Source of the DNA: Halocaridina rubra
Taxonomy: Eukaryota; Arthropoda; Malacostraca; Decapoda; Atyidae
NCBI GenBank assembly: GCA_037179515.1
Contig: JAXCGZ010003844.1
Span: 1-64,000 of the forward strand
Length of the DNA stretch: 64,000 bases
Direction: 5' to 3'
Positions 23,139-37,635 of this stretch are shown here, piece after piece. Numbering within the stretch: the first letter of the stretch is position 1; every line of letters starts with the position of its first letter. Both the position numbers and the translations under genes were made by a program. The notes under the pieces are model-generated. The model was not told where the DNA came from. It saw only the letters and a list, made by a program, of their open reading frames with translations, and searched no databases.

Positions 23139-23642
23139 TTTGTAAAATATAGCTTCATGTTACAAGGCTATATTGTATTGGTATTGAGTAGCTGTGGCCC
23201 ATTACCAAAGGCTTATAGTGTGATACATACTAATTTCTTTGCTATAGGCCACTTATTTTGGAGTATCACTTATAAGGTGATCTGGTTTCAAAAGACAGAA
23301 AAGGAGTGATGGTTTGTAGTGATTTCGTGTCATTTTCTGCACCTCAATGTTTCTCAAACTATACCGAACTTCAGAAGTCTCACATTATCCTGAATTACCC
23401 ATCAAATACTTATCATAGGCACTAACTTAAACTTTGTAAGTTTCACTATATACTGTGTTACCCTAAGGTGTTACCGTAAGGAATTTAACACTGTAATTTT
23501 CATGTTAAATGAGTGAACTATATTTGAAATTAATGTGGCTTAGTATATTGTGTTATTTAGATATAAGAAGTGTAACCATTCTGGAATAATGTTCTTTTGT
23601 GTCGAAGAACATAGAGACTGACAAGATTCAAATGTGTTTCAG
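23134..23642 (+). other. Intron sequence before cassette D1
   Basis: About 500 bp of unique-looking A/T-rich DNA without repeats, ending in the pyrimidine-containing acceptor ATGTGTTTCAG of cassette D1. Confidence 0.5.
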
Positions 23643-24725
23643 GGAGAAAAAAGGAAGTTCAAATTGCTGGAGTTAGGCATTTCTAACCCGGATATACATC
23701 GGTGTAAATGGTGTTTGTACGTCACTTCATCTGCTCAGGACTTGTATGCTCATATTCTCAGTCATGCACATCACAGCTGCCCTGAATGTGGTTTGGCACT
23801 GGCTCGGCCAAGTGCACTAGGTCATCACTTGAAAGCTGTGCATAATATTGAAATTCGGCCTGAGAGAAAGCGGTATATTTGTCCAATGTGTAGTAAAATT
23901 TATTCCTCTGCTGGAGCCCTTCATAATCACCAAATAAGCATTCATTCAGATAAAGTCTTTAAGTGCAAGGAATGTGGACGTGAGTTTAACCATCCAAAAA
24001 ATCTAATGAACCATGCTTTAAGACATAAAGGGAAGAAATTGAAATGTAAGGAGTGTGAAGCAACTTTTTATTTTCATAATGAGCTGAATAAACATATCAA
24101 TCAAGTTCACAGGAAATGTAGACCATATGTATGTGTTGATTGCAGAAGGTATTTTGTTCAGCGTTCTGTCTTAAAACATCATCGTATGGTTCATTCTGAT
24201 CATCGTCCTCTGACATGCCCTTTGTGTGGGCGAACTTTTAAACACAGGAGCTCTTTCAGTTATCACCTGGAGCACGAGGAACCATTGACTAGTCAAACAG
24301 TCACTCAAAAGTGTAGTGAGAACTCTATAGACTGCCACAATAATGTACCTCAAGACACCAAGTCATCACAGACACCTTCTAATCTGTATAGAGAAGAAAA
24401 TATTAAAAAATTGGCCATATCTAAGAAAGCTTATGAAAAGAAAGTGATCAGTGGAAGTCACAGAGATTTCAATACTAGGAAGTGTGTCAATAAATCTCTG
24501 CTTCCTGTAACATATTCAGTGACGTCTCTTTCTGGAGGAGAGAATTCTCATGCTATATCCACCATGCCTCGTAACTCTGGTGCATACCCTGACATAGAAC
24601 TTTTTGAAAACTCACAGTATGATAAAATATTTGATATAGGCAAATCCTATGGAAATATGAATGAGCATATTTTGCTAGTGGCTGATCCGAACAAAGAAGA
24701 GGCCAGCAAAATTACTACAGATTGA
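23643..24725 (+). CDS. Cassette D1: alternative terminal exon with seven C2H2 fingers
   Basis: The exon opens in phase 0 after TTTCAG (GEKRKFKLLELG) and encodes 360 residues to a TGA at 24723. Zinc fingers in order: CKWC, CPEC, CPMC, CKEC, CKEC, CVDC and CPLC, each with about 12 residues before the His pair. The seventh is atypical, with only two residues between its histidines (HLEH). Joined to the constant 152 residues this predicts a 512-residue nuclear DNA-binding isoform. The C-terminal tail after the fingers is Ser/Asn-rich. The frame stays open for 89 codons past the TGA, so the true end may be 24995. Finger order and linker lengths match cassettes D2 and D3. Confidence 0.88.
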   Translation, partial: GEKRKFKLLELGISNPDIHRCKWCLYVTSSAQDLYAHILSHAHHSCPECGLALARPSALGHHLKAVHNIEIRPERKRYICPMCSKIYSSAGALHNHQISIHSDKVFKCKECGREFNHPKNLMNHALRHKGKKLKCKECEATFYFHNELNKHINQVHRKCRPYVCVDCRRYFVQRSVLKHHRMVHSDHRPLTCPLCGRTFKHRSSFSYHLEHEEPLTSQTVTQKCSENSIDCHNNVPQDTKSSQTPSNLYREENIKKLAISKKAYEKKVISGSHRDFNTRKCVNKSLLPVTYSVTSLSGGENSHAISTMPRNSGAYPDIELFENSQYDKIFDIGKSYGNMNEHILLVADPNKEEASKITTD

Positions 24726-24995
24726 CTGAATAGAGAAAATAAAACAATTTCTGAAACGCATTTATATCAGTCATCTACTGTTGAAAATGTCGAGGTAAAG
24801 GATTTATCAGACAATTGTATGTCAGAATATGAAACCGGTTCCTATGGCATTGAACCTGCACATGGGGCGGCACAAGATGTTAGGCATCACATAACTGCCT
24901 CTTGTGCTCTGGGAGAAGATTTCACAACTGTGTATGATTCTGTAAAGTGTGTAGAAATAACTAACAAAGATCCACCTCACAATAGTAGTTCATAG
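24726..24995 (+). CDS. In-frame extension of D1 beyond a TGA (readthrough or broken tail)
   Basis: Directly after TGA C, the same frame continues for 89 sense codons (LNRENKTISETHLYQ at the start, DPPHNSSS at the end) and stops at TAG 24993-24995. Its composition, hydrophilic with Ser, Asn, Glu and Asp, matches the tail before the TGA. TGA followed by C is the leakiest stop context known in animals, and readthrough is common in arthropods. A recent nonsense mutation or a base error would look the same. Confidence 0.55.
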   Translation: MNRENKTISETHLYQSSTVENVEVKDLSDNCMSEYETGSYGIEPAHGAAQDVRHHITASCALGEDFTTVYDSVKCVEITNKDPPHNSSS

Positions 24996-25590
24996 ACCAT
25001 TGGACCCTTTTTGCATAATATAGATGATTAAATATTATGTCAAGTTCATATTTTGTTATTTAGTGAAATTTCAAATGTAGAGAGTTTTATGGCATATTAG
25101 GAATTACTGTGATACGTATTAGAATTAAATTTTAAATCTATACATTATTGTAATCCTAAGATCAGTAAAATCGAGCACTGAAGTTTAATATATTGATTAG
25201 CCCGACCTTTTTTTTATGAGTATGTAGCACTTACAGGTGCATGGCGTTCTCCCTGTAAATATTCAAGAGCTTATCCACCGGATAACTCCAGAATGTTTAA
25301 GGACTGGGTCGCTAATGCCTCTTAGTTGTATCAAAGGCATTCCATTGTATTCTTTTGGAGGGGATACCGAGAAGAGAAAGCTTCTTTAATTATGGAGACT
25401 TCAAAAATACACTTTCCTGCCCTCACTTTACTACTTGTCCTAAGAAATCCCTGATTATATCATGTACATAATACTCCATTCAGATACAAAAACAAAATGA
25501 AAAAAAAGACTAACAAAGTGAAAAAGTGTGCACTGTTGAGTGATGTGTGCAAACTCATAAAAGTAATGTAAAAAAGAAGAAAAATAATTT
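24996..25590 (+). other. 3' flank of D1, no other feature
   Basis: Probable 3' untranslated region of the D1 transcript followed by intron sequence. An ATTAAA near 25122 could be a poly(A) signal, but this is not certain. No coding sequence. Confidence 0.4.
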
Positions 25591-25610
25591 ATATATTATA
25601 TAAAATATAT

Positions 25611-25732
<122 letters not shown>

Positions 25733-25821
25733 TTCCCCCCCCTTATTGTGGTAGTTCGGTTCCGGGACCCGGCGCGAACCACGAAAACCGCGAAGTAGGA
25801 TCAGCTAAAAAAAAAAATAAT

Positions 25822-25923
<102 letters not shown>

Positions 25924-25927
25924 TTTT

Positions 25928-26095
25928 AAAGATGATTATGACACCAGGACAGGCCAAAAATTATAAAATAAAACGGCCTTGTTCAGGCTGTAAAGAGAAA
26001 CAGAGATGGAGAGTTAATGACCTGTCAGATGTGAAGGGATTATAAAAGATGTGTAATGAATATCCAGCTCTCTGCTGGGTTTACTATACCTCTGC
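25928..26095 (-). repeat. Dispersed LINE-related repeat, minus copy
   Basis: Reverse complement of the 3' half of the repeat at 939-1095 (GACACCAGGACAGG, CCTGTCAGATGTGAAGGG and TGTAATGAATATCC landmarks). It is followed by ATT-rich trinucleotide repeats to about 26293. Confidence 0.7.
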
Positions 26096-26134
26096 ATTAC
26101 TTTCATGATGTCTATTCTAAAAATTCTCCTTAGA

Positions 26135-26137
<3 letters not shown>

Positions 26138-26174
<37 letters not shown>

Positions 26175-26229
26175 GGCAACAATAATTTTCCTTTGATGAT
26201 GATTGGGGAGATTATTATTATTATTATTA

Positions 26230-26275
<46 letters not shown>

Positions 26276-26293
26276 CATCATCATCATCATTAT
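26138..26293. repeat. (ATT)n/(ATC)n trinucleotide repeats
   Basis: Two runs of ATT repeats with ATC interruptions, separated by a short TTGGCAACAATAATTTTCC spacer. Confidence 0.9.
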
Positions 26294-26372
26294 TACTACG
26301 AATTCGTAATTAAACCATTATTTTTACTATAAATAATGTAGTTTTGGTTGAATGAACAAGAGTTACTTAAAG

Positions 26373-28150
<1,778 letters not shown>

Positions 28151-28225
28151 TTTTCCCCAAAAAAAAACCGCGATACAGTGAGAACGCAAACCAAGAAACG
28201 CGAATAACCGGGGGAACACTGTATA

Positions 28226-28228
<3 letters not shown>

Positions 28229-28317
<89 letters not shown>
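28229..28317. repeat. (TA)n microsatellite
   Basis: About 89 bp of TA repeats between two Tigger-like ends (28221 and 28317). Confidence 0.97.
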
Positions 28318-30163
<1,846 letters not shown>

Positions 30164-30370
30164 GATACAGAGCTATGTGTTTTCACACTACACTTCTTTT
30201 TGGCTCAAAAACTTTTAACCACTGTGCACTGCAGCATGCCAAGTTTAGTTGAGGAGTTACAAGTTGATCTGTGTACAGGAAAAATGAATTTTATGATGTG
30301 GGCTTCATAATACCACAACATTATGTTTCTATTTAGCATACTTTTATAGATATAGTTGTTCATAATCCAG

Positions 30371-30547
30371 AAGGTTTTGTGTAATATATGTTTGAAATCA
30401 GGACAAGACTTCATGCTCGCCATTTATAACCGTAGATGCTCTATTTTGGATAATGCCAATGCAGAAGACAAGTCATCCTTGGATATTGTCTATACTGATG
30501 ATTCTCAGGGTGGAGGAGGTGCTGGAAGTAATAAATTTTACAGCTGA
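30371..30547 (+). pseudogene. Possible relic of a fifth terminal cassette
   Basis: After CATAATCCAG an open stretch reads KVLCNICLKSGQDF and runs to a Ser/Asp/Gly-rich tail (DDSQGGGGAGSN) and stop TGA at 30545-30547. If the AG at 30369-30370 is an acceptor, the phase is 0, the same as the real cassettes. The Cys-x2-Cys start resembles a C2H2 finger, but there is no His pair and the pyrimidine tract is weak. It could be chance. It lies between D1 and D2, where another duplicated cassette would be expected. Confidence 0.25.
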
Positions 30548-31442
30548 GTAGATTATTTTTATATGTCTATGCAAATGATTTGTCTCTTAATCAGACATAG
30601 GGTGTACACTTACTTTTACTAAGTATTGAATAAATGTTCAGTTGCCCTCAGTTTTGTCAAGATATCTTTTTTGCTATATATCTCCATTTGTAACCCTTCT
30701 GCTATACTTAACACAGATCTCGTTTATGACCCATCTGATATATTTTTTGATCTGTGACCCCTCTGGTATAAGCCAGTAATGAATGTTCATTAATAGATCT
30801 CCATGCCAACAGGATCAAGAAATTCCTGAAATTTACAGCTTTTATTATTGTTGTGTTGTATTGCTATTTTATCAAACACTAGAACAAAGAAATATAAAAT
30901 GGAGAGGAACTGAAAGAGAAGAGAGATGGAGAGAAGGGCATGCATATCAGTGTATATTGAAATCAGATATGAATGAAATTAAGGTTACTTGGTACTTTTT
31001 TGATAATGGTCCTACATCTTATCATGCATGAGCTAATGTAGATTTGCATAGAGCTGGAATATGTGCTAAGTAACCCATGCAGTTCTGTTTGATCCTCCTC
31101 GTATCTTTTGAAGGCTTAGCCAGTTTTTGTCTTTTTGTTCCCTACAGTGTTGCAAATGGTAAATATGCAACAGCTTGTGCATATTACATGTTTCCCCCCA
31201 AGCAACACTTTAGCCCATATTTTTGTGGTCTGTGACACTTGACTTGATTTTCCTTTGCCGGTCAAAAACAGCATCCTCAACACATACTGAAGCAAGTGTC
31301 ATAACTGATTTTTTTAGAAAACTAGAAAGAATTGTTTCTCTGCCATACAGTACAGAGTGTACAGACCTAGTTTACAGTTCTCTGTATATACTGTGCAAAT
31401 TACCTTCACATGTTAAAAATCAGCATCTTGAGCACGTACCAT

Positions 31443-31565
31443 AGCCAATATGTAAAGACTGGCCTGCGCTCATTAATACGACCTCCCTGTAAATGACTCC
31501 ATTTCATAGAGAAATCTGCAAAGAAAGTTTTCTGCAGCTCTTGCAATACTTCATCAGAAAACTAG
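31443..31565 (-). other. Exon-like open stretch on the minus strand
   Basis: After a TTACTAG acceptor-like end, the minus strand reads FSDEVLQELQKTFFADFSMK then continues with GGRINERRPVFTYWL before a GTACGT donor-like site. The composition is protein-like and the phase (0) agrees with the donor of the neighbouring open stretch at 31674-31884. I recognise no family. It may be an exon of a small nested gene, a pseudogene, or chance. Confidence 0.3.
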
Positions 31566-31673
31566 TAAAGTTAGTAAATGCTAGAGAAGGGAGAATCATT
31601 TATGCATAGATAGATTTAAATCAGAAGATATTTTGGTTTTCTCTGTTAATTGGCTTACCAGCTCACACACATA

Positions 31674-31884
31674 GAATATATCAGTGGAAGCATCACTTGC
31701 TACTGTGGTATTGTATAATATATAACGAGCTCCAATGAGTAGGTTAAGTTTGTAGCCTTGTGTATCATCAAGTAATCTTTTCTGTGATGTGGGACATTTG
31801 TCTTGCAAGTAAGCTATTGAAAGCAGGTATCTGCATTCAGCTAATATGCGAGTATGGTACAAATAATTGAAATTAGATGCGCCT
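31674..31884 (-). other. Exon-like open stretch on the minus strand
   Basis: An open frame ending at a GAGCTG|GTAAGC donor-like site contains ECRYLLSIAYLQDKCPTSQK, then DDTQGYKLNLLIGARYILYN. An ACAG at about 31885 could be the acceptor, but it lacks a pyrimidine tract. No known domain is recognised. Confidence 0.3.
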
Positions 31885-32002
31885 GTATTTTTTTTTTGCT
31901 ATAATTTTCGTTATGAAAATAAGAAGGGGATCACTTTGCCAGATTCCACACCAAAACTACAGTAATGGAGGGCTGTTGATGAGTTTTCTTCTTCATCTAC
32001 AT

Positions 32003-32150
32003 CTTTTCCCACTTTTATGTGGGGTCGATGTTATTTTGGTTTTGGCAAAATTTTTATGGCCGGATGCCCTTCCTGCCACCAACCCTCCCCATCTACCAGG
32101 GCTTGGGACCGGCACCAAGTTGAGGCTGGCTTGACCCCCTCAGTGGCTGG
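32003..32150 (+). repeat. Conserved SINE/LINE 3'-end repeat
   Basis: The sequence GGCCGGATGCCCTTCCTGCC, followed by CCAACCCTCCCC and GCTTGGGACCGGCACC, is a motif I know from dispersed repeats in many animal genomes. The remaining parts are diverged. It is not a gene. Confidence 0.6.
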
Positions 32151-32181
32151 GAAATAAAATATTACATAACAATACACATAC

Positions 32182-32271
32182 CATTTGTTGATTAACTTCT
32201 ATTTCTGTAAAAGATGGTCTGAAAGGACGAAAATAGTTTGCTTGTACTCTCCCAGGTTCCTTTTTTCCAGC
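32182..32271 (-). other. 90-bp exon-like segment on the minus strand
   Basis: Bounded by a TTTAAAACAG acceptor-like and an AAATG|GTATGT donor-like site. It is open in only one frame and encodes 30 residues including NYFRPFRPSFTEIEVNQQ. An ATG context ATGGCTAAG|GTAGCA lies upstream at about 32449 and could be a tiny first exon in phase 0. The phase does not fit the next minus-strand open stretch (31674-31884), so at least one exon would be missing. Confidence 0.3.
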
Positions 32272-32409
32272 CTGTTTTAAATGAAAAACATGACAAGAGG
32301 ATAATATAGTTAGTTTTAGATATTGCATGAAGATGATATAAAGCTGTGCAGTGTTGCTTTCACTTTCCCAGTGATGAGGCCATGAAGTAAAAGGAATGAT
32401 CAGGCACAT

Positions 32410-33151
32410 ATTTTTGAAAATAATTGGATTCTGATGCTACCTTAGCCATTATTTACTCCCAGATTAAAAAATTTTATGACATTCATTTGACAAATCCTTG
32501 AACAGGAAAGACTCCCTGGAAAGGGTGAATGCACAATGTTTGAACTTCCAACTAGAGCATCTCTTCATTCTAACGTCTCAGAATTAGACTTTATAACCCT
32601 ATTTCTTCATGTTACCTAAATATATTATGGTTCAGTAAGGTTTAGTGATATTGAAACAAGCAAAAAAGGGAGAAGAAAGTAGTGGACAACCTGGAACTTA
32701 TTGATCAGGTGTTAAGAATAAAATTCAAGCAATTTTACTTTCCATTATTTTTAGAAGAGTTCTGCCTTCACATGCATTTTGAACTTGTAAATTGGACCAC
32801 GTAAGTGGACATATTAATTATAAAAAATCTTATTTCGTGTATGTTGGTAGGTGTGACTTGATCCTGGAATGATTAGGTACCAATCAGGAGACCGATTCAT
32901 GATGGATTGCTTCTCAATTTAATGCTAGATTTGCATATTAGTATTCTTGAGATGTTCTGTTGTAAATTTCATTAATTATAAATACCCCTGTATGCATTTA
33001 GCTATGAACTATGCAATCAAGGCTATAAAACTCGTTATTCTCTTTGTATTATTATACTGTATTTGTTAACAACTGTGTAGAGCTTATATGTGGAAGAAAA
33101 TTATTATCGTCACTGACACTTGTGTGTTTACAAAACTCTTGTATTTTACAG
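32410..33151 (+). other. Intron sequence before cassette D2
   Basis: A/T-rich DNA without recognised repeats. It ends in the TGTATTTTACAG acceptor of D2. Confidence 0.45.
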
Positions 33152-34210
33152 ATGATCTTGGGTGATTATCTCTCCAACAGCCACTCACAGAGAGAGAAAG
33201 TGAATGTTAAATGTATCAGTCAAACTTCATATAGTAATTGCGTAGTGCTAAAACCAGGAGCTATATTACAGAAGGCTAAATCTCATTATTGTGACGTATG
33301 CAAACAATTATTTAACTGTGCACACAGTTATAGAGAACACATGAAAACACATAGTAGTTTTGAATGTGCTGTATGTGGAAAGGTTGTGGCCAAACGAGGC
33401 ATGCTGACTCAGCATTTTATAAAATTTCATGGTTTTAGAGTTACTCCAGAAGCCGAATATTTATGTTGGGTATGTGGTAAGCAATATCAGTCCAATGCTG
33501 CTGTGTCTTATCATTTCAAAAGTGTTCATAGTGATGCTAAATTAGATTGCAAGCAGTGTGGTAAGAAATTTGGCCATATGAAGAACCTCAGAGCTCACAT
33601 TAAACGACATGGGGAAAAAAAAGTTGTTTGCAATAGATGTCCTGCAAAGTTTTTCACCGTTTCGGAATTTGGTTACCATTATAATGCATGCCATCAAAAT
33701 GCCCGATGCTGGAAGTGTAGTGTTTGTGGAAAAGACTTTGGGCGATCATGTACTTATTTCAGCCATTTAGAAAAACACAAACCCAAGGTCTTTGAATGTA
33801 CAGTGTGTAATCGACGATTTAGGAGGAAAGCTCATGTTGAAATGCACATGAAGCAACATAATAAAGTGGGTGCTCCTTATGCAGCTATGAGTGCCAAGAT
33901 CAAGAAGTATGATCATTGTAGGGATTGCAATTTATTATTTGATAACCTCACTGCAAAGAGTAATCATGATTGTTCTGGCATAGTAAACTTCATGAAACCC
34001 AGTAGTAGTATATCTCATCCCCGTAAGCTAGATTTGGACCCAGATTTATGTCATCAGCTGTCGAAGCAACGTGGAAGCCAACTTAATCATGTAGGTAAAA
34101 ATGTGCAGATATACGCTGAAGCAGGAAACTTGGAGCCAGGATGCGTTGACATCGTAACTGAACAGTGGGATACTTGTTTTGTTGTCCTAGATGAAACAAA
34201 CTTTTTGTAA
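33152..34210 (+). CDS. Cassette D2: alternative terminal exon with seven to eight fingers
   Basis: The exon begins in phase 0 after TTTTACAG (MILGDYLSNSHS) and encodes 352 residues to TAA at 34208-34210. Fingers: CDVC, CAVC, CWVC, CKQC, CNRC, CSVC and CTVC, all with normal His spacing, then a CRDC block that has one His and a final Cys (NHDC) and may be a degenerate eighth finger. Finger 1 and finger 2 are separated by only four to five residues, as in D1, D3 and D4. The C-terminal tail is short. Joined to exons A-C this predicts a 504-residue isoform. An ATTAAA at 34217-34222 is close after the stop. Confidence 0.88.
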   Translation: MILGDYLSNSHSQREKVNVKCISQTSYSNCVVLKPGAILQKAKSHYCDVCKQLFNCAHSYREHMKTHSSFECAVCGKVVAKRGMLTQHFIKFHGFRVTPEAEYLCWVCGKQYQSNAAVSYHFKSVHSDAKLDCKQCGKKFGHMKNLRAHIKRHGEKKVVCNRCPAKFFTVSEFGYHYNACHQNARCWKCSVCGKDFGRSCTYFSHLEKHKPKVFECTVCNRRFRRKAHVEMHMKQHNKVGAPYAAMSAKIKKYDHCRDCNLLFDNLTAKSNHDCSGIVNFMKPSSSISHPRKLDLDPDLCHQLSKQRGSQLNHVGKNVQIYAEAGNLEPGCVDIVTEQWDTCFVVLDETNFL

Positions 34211-34306
34211 ATTGATATTAAAATATTGATTAATTAAATATGTTTCATTTCTTATAATGGTTCAGTTTGTTGTGGTTGTCACACACGCACACAACATACA
34301 CACACA

Positions 34307-37137
34307 CAGAGTAGGTCCTCATATAACATCGTTCTGACTAATGTCGTTTCACTGTTACAACAAGGGTCGAAAAATAATTAATAAATTAATTTTTCAATCT
34401 ACCTGGCTGGTACAGTAAATTCAAACCACACACCAAAGTAGTTAGTGAGAGCGGCGGAGTAATACACAGCTAGCAGCACTGTTGTATTCATATTTATCAA
34501 GTTGATGGCTTTATTTATTTATTTTTTTATATATTTGGTTTTATGCAAGGATTATATTGAATTTAAAAAAAAACAATCATCTGTAAATACAATTTTATTC
34601 GAAATACACATGAATACAAAGCTAGCAGTCACAGCTGTATTCGTATTTATCATGTTAATGGCTTTATTTATTGATTTTTTTATATACTATTTGGTTATAC
34701 TGTAGAATTATATTGAATTAAGAAAAAATACCAATCACATAACTGTAAATACGATTTTATATGAAATTCACCCAAATACAAAGCTAAAATACACAGCTAT
34801 ACTGTATTCGTATCTTGGTTATATTGAAGAAATATATTGAATATAAAGAAAAAAATACCAAACACATACCTGTAAATACAATTTTATTCAAAATAGTTTG
34901 TTGAGCGTAGTGTAAGAATCAGGCGTCACGCAGCATTAGAAGAGGGAGAAGAACCACCACTCAGTTTATTCCTACCCGCCATATTGTGTCTAGTGCTTTT
35001 GTCTGCCCTCTTGTTGTGTTCACTCGTTACTGACATTACTATGCCTCCCTAGCGGTGAGTGATAATTCTGATGGCAGTGCTACAAAGAAAAGAAAAGCCA
35101 TCACCATGAAAATTAAAATTGAAGTGGTATACCATGCTGAAAAGGGAGAATCTACTACGAACATTGGCCGCAATCTCGGATTAGCCCTTACGACCTTAGC
35201 CACGATCATCAAAGACAAAGATTGCATCCGTGACCACATGAAAGGTTCAACCCGTATGATGTCCACTGTGATCACAAGGTAGTGTAATCGCCTTATGATC
35301 AAAATGGAGAGACTGTTAGTGCTTTGGCTTGAAGACCAAAATCAACTGCATATTCTAATAAGCCTTATTCTTATTCAGGAAAAGGCTAGAATGTTGTTTG
35401 AAGATTTGAAAAGAGAATATGGGGAAGCCAGTGCAGGTGAGGTTATTGTTGCTAGTAGAGGATGGTTTAATCGTTTTAAGGCTCATGGTAATTTACATAA
35501 TATAAGAGTGCAAGGGGAAGATGCTAGTGGTCATGAGGAAGCAACAAAAATGTTTCCAATAGCTTTTGCTGAGATAATAAGGAAGGGGGTTACTGTGCCA
35601 AACAGGTGTTCAACGTGGATGAGACTGGTTTATTCTGGAAGCGTATGCCTAGTCGTACGTACATCGCAAAGGAAGTGAAGACAGCACCAGGCCATAAAGT
35701 CAGCAAGGAGAGACTGACTTTGCTTTTGGGGGCTAATGCTGGTGGAAACTGTACACTGAAGCCCTTATTGGTTTATTTTGCAGAAACCCAAGATGACTCA
35801 AGGGCATTTGGAAGAGTCAACTGCCAGTCATGTGGAAGTCAAGCAAGAAGGCTTGTATAACCCTTCAAATATTCGAGGACTGGTTGAGCAACCATTTTAT
35901 CCCAGAAACAGAGAGGTACTGTGCATCCAAGGGTCTGCCCTTTAAGATTTTGCTAATCCTGGACAATTCCCCTGGTTACCCTGCCCATTTGGATGACTTT
36001 CATCCTAATGTAAAAGTGGTTTACCTTCCGCCTAATACCACTTCCCGGTTACAGCCAGTGGATCTTGGGGTCATTGCCTCTTTCAAAGCCTACTACTTTT
36101 GAAGAACAATTGCTTTGGCTCTCAGAGCAATGGAGAAGGACAAGAACCTGACTCTCAAGGACTTCTGAAAGTCGATAATATTCTTCATGCTGCGAAAACT
36201 ATTGATGATGCTTGGGAGGAAGTGATGCAAACAAACTTGAATGGGGTATGGAAGAATTCATGCCCCTATTTTGCGAATGATTTTCGAGGCTTTGAGGAGA
36301 CAGTTGAGGCTGTAATCAAGAATGTAGATGTCATGATTAAAGAGCATGAGTTGGAGGTGGAGGTTGATGATGTAAAAGAGCTCCTATAATTTCATTGCGA
36401 GGAGTTATCTACAGAGGACCTCATTCAGCAGAAAAGGCAAATGCTTAAAGAGGAGGAAGAACTACCAAGCCCAGAGCCAAAGAAATTCACAACCAAGGAA
36501 TTGGAAGAATCGGCTGCCTTGGCAGAGCAGTGGAATTGTGGGCAAAGCTTGAGGCTCAGGACCCCAACATTGCCGGGTACAGTAAGGTGGAGAGAGGGAT
36601 CAGTGGTGCTCTGAGGTGTTACAAGGAAATATTTGATGAGAAGAAGAGGGCATCCTTCCAGACTAGCGTTGACCAATTCTTTGTGATGATAGAGCACCCA
36701 TCAAAAGATCCTGTGCCCTCTAACTCAGGTGCCTCCACCTCTATAGACTCACCTTCCCCAGTACCTCCAATATGTTCTTTTGCCTCTTCAGCTTACACCT
36801 CCCAATAAACCAGTCTCTCCCTCCCTTGCAATGCCCCTTCCAGTATGCGAGCTAACCACATCAGTAAAGACAAGTTATAATTCACTGTACACTGTACTGT
36901 AGTTTAATTTTACTGTTAAATATGTATATTTAACAGGTTAGCAATTCTATTAAGTTTAGGTTTAGTATTTTTTTATCATAGAATAAGATAACATATTATT
37001 TTACTGTATTTAAAGTTATTTATTTTTAGCATAGGTTGATGGCCCTAGGTTCGAATTTAGGTGTTCCAACTTATGTCAAAATCCGACCTAAGTCAGCGGT
37101 CAGAAACAAAACCCTGCTGGTAAACGAGGACCCCCTG
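34307..37137 (+). mobile_element. Tigger-type transposon, full-length, sense orientation
   Basis: The left end starts near the CAG at 34307 (GTAGGTCCTCATATAACATC follows) and the right end is GAGGACCCCCTG at 37137 followed by TA. Three imperfect copies of a roughly 140-150 bp unit with TACAGCTGTATTCG-like and TTGATGGCTTTATTTATT motifs lie just inside the left end (34480-34900). The same subterminal repeats are found in the copies at 40232-42911, 49967-52207 and 61600-64000. This is the only coding Tigger copy in the window that runs in the direction of the host gene. Confidence 0.82.
35041..36807 (+). pseudogene. Tigger transposase pseudogene
   Basis: The ATG at 35041 is followed by a TAG at codon 4, where the sibling copy at 39678-39953 has Lys. 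Blocks in order: a helix-turn-helix with KKRKAITMKIKIEVV and TTNIGRNLGLALTTLATII, the CENP-B-like domain with SRGWFNRFKAHGNLHNIR, VFNVDETGLFWKRMPSRTY (first catalytic Asp), LLILDNSPGYPAHLDD (second Asp), VYLPPNTTSRLQPVDLGV, then an acidic C-terminal region ending SSAYTSQ at 36807. At least four frameshifts or stops break the frame (near 35280, 35600, 35830, 36100). Confidence 0.88.
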
Positions 37138-37139
37138 TA

Positions 37140-37635
37140 TATGGAAAGGATGAGTGATGAACGAATAGTAAAGAGAGTGTGGAGTGCAGAAGTGATTGGT
37201 GTTAGGTCAAGAGGAAGACCTAGAATGAGATGGATGGATGGCATGAAAAGGGCTTTGAATTCACGTGGAATGTCACTGGAACAGGGGAGAGTGCGTGCAA
37301 GAGATAGGGATTAGTGGAGGAAGATTGTTCATAGATGGCCCTGGCCAAAGGGATTTCTCACACCTGCTAGCTCAGTGAACTGTGATGGACTGGTGTGAGG
37401 GGAGGGGAGTTGATGTATGATGAAGCGCTGGGGGTAAACCAGCTGTGGCTGTCAGGCCTCATTGTAGAATATCCTTGCTCACCTACCTTGTGGGTGACCC
37501 AAGCAGGGTGGAAGGGGGGAAGATGTGGCAACCCTTTATCCCAAAGGATCTGAGAGCAGTGGTTGAGGTATGTGTGGATCGTGGTAAATGCTCATTTCTT
37601 GGCTCGGCCACCCCTCTTATAAGGAGGAATGAGGC

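Noticed and set aside
22939..23145. Plus-strand 68-codon frame near the Tigger end
   Set aside because: It lies across the terminal repeat and the (TA)n tract. The equivalent position in the sibling element (49596-50033) has a similar frame only because the terminal repeats are the same.
31140..31165. A strong pyrimidine tract and acceptor (TTTGTTCCCTACAG) followed closely by GGTAAAT, as a micro-exon
   Set aside because: In phase 0 the sequence reads only four codons before a stop and contains no finger. Probably a decoy site.
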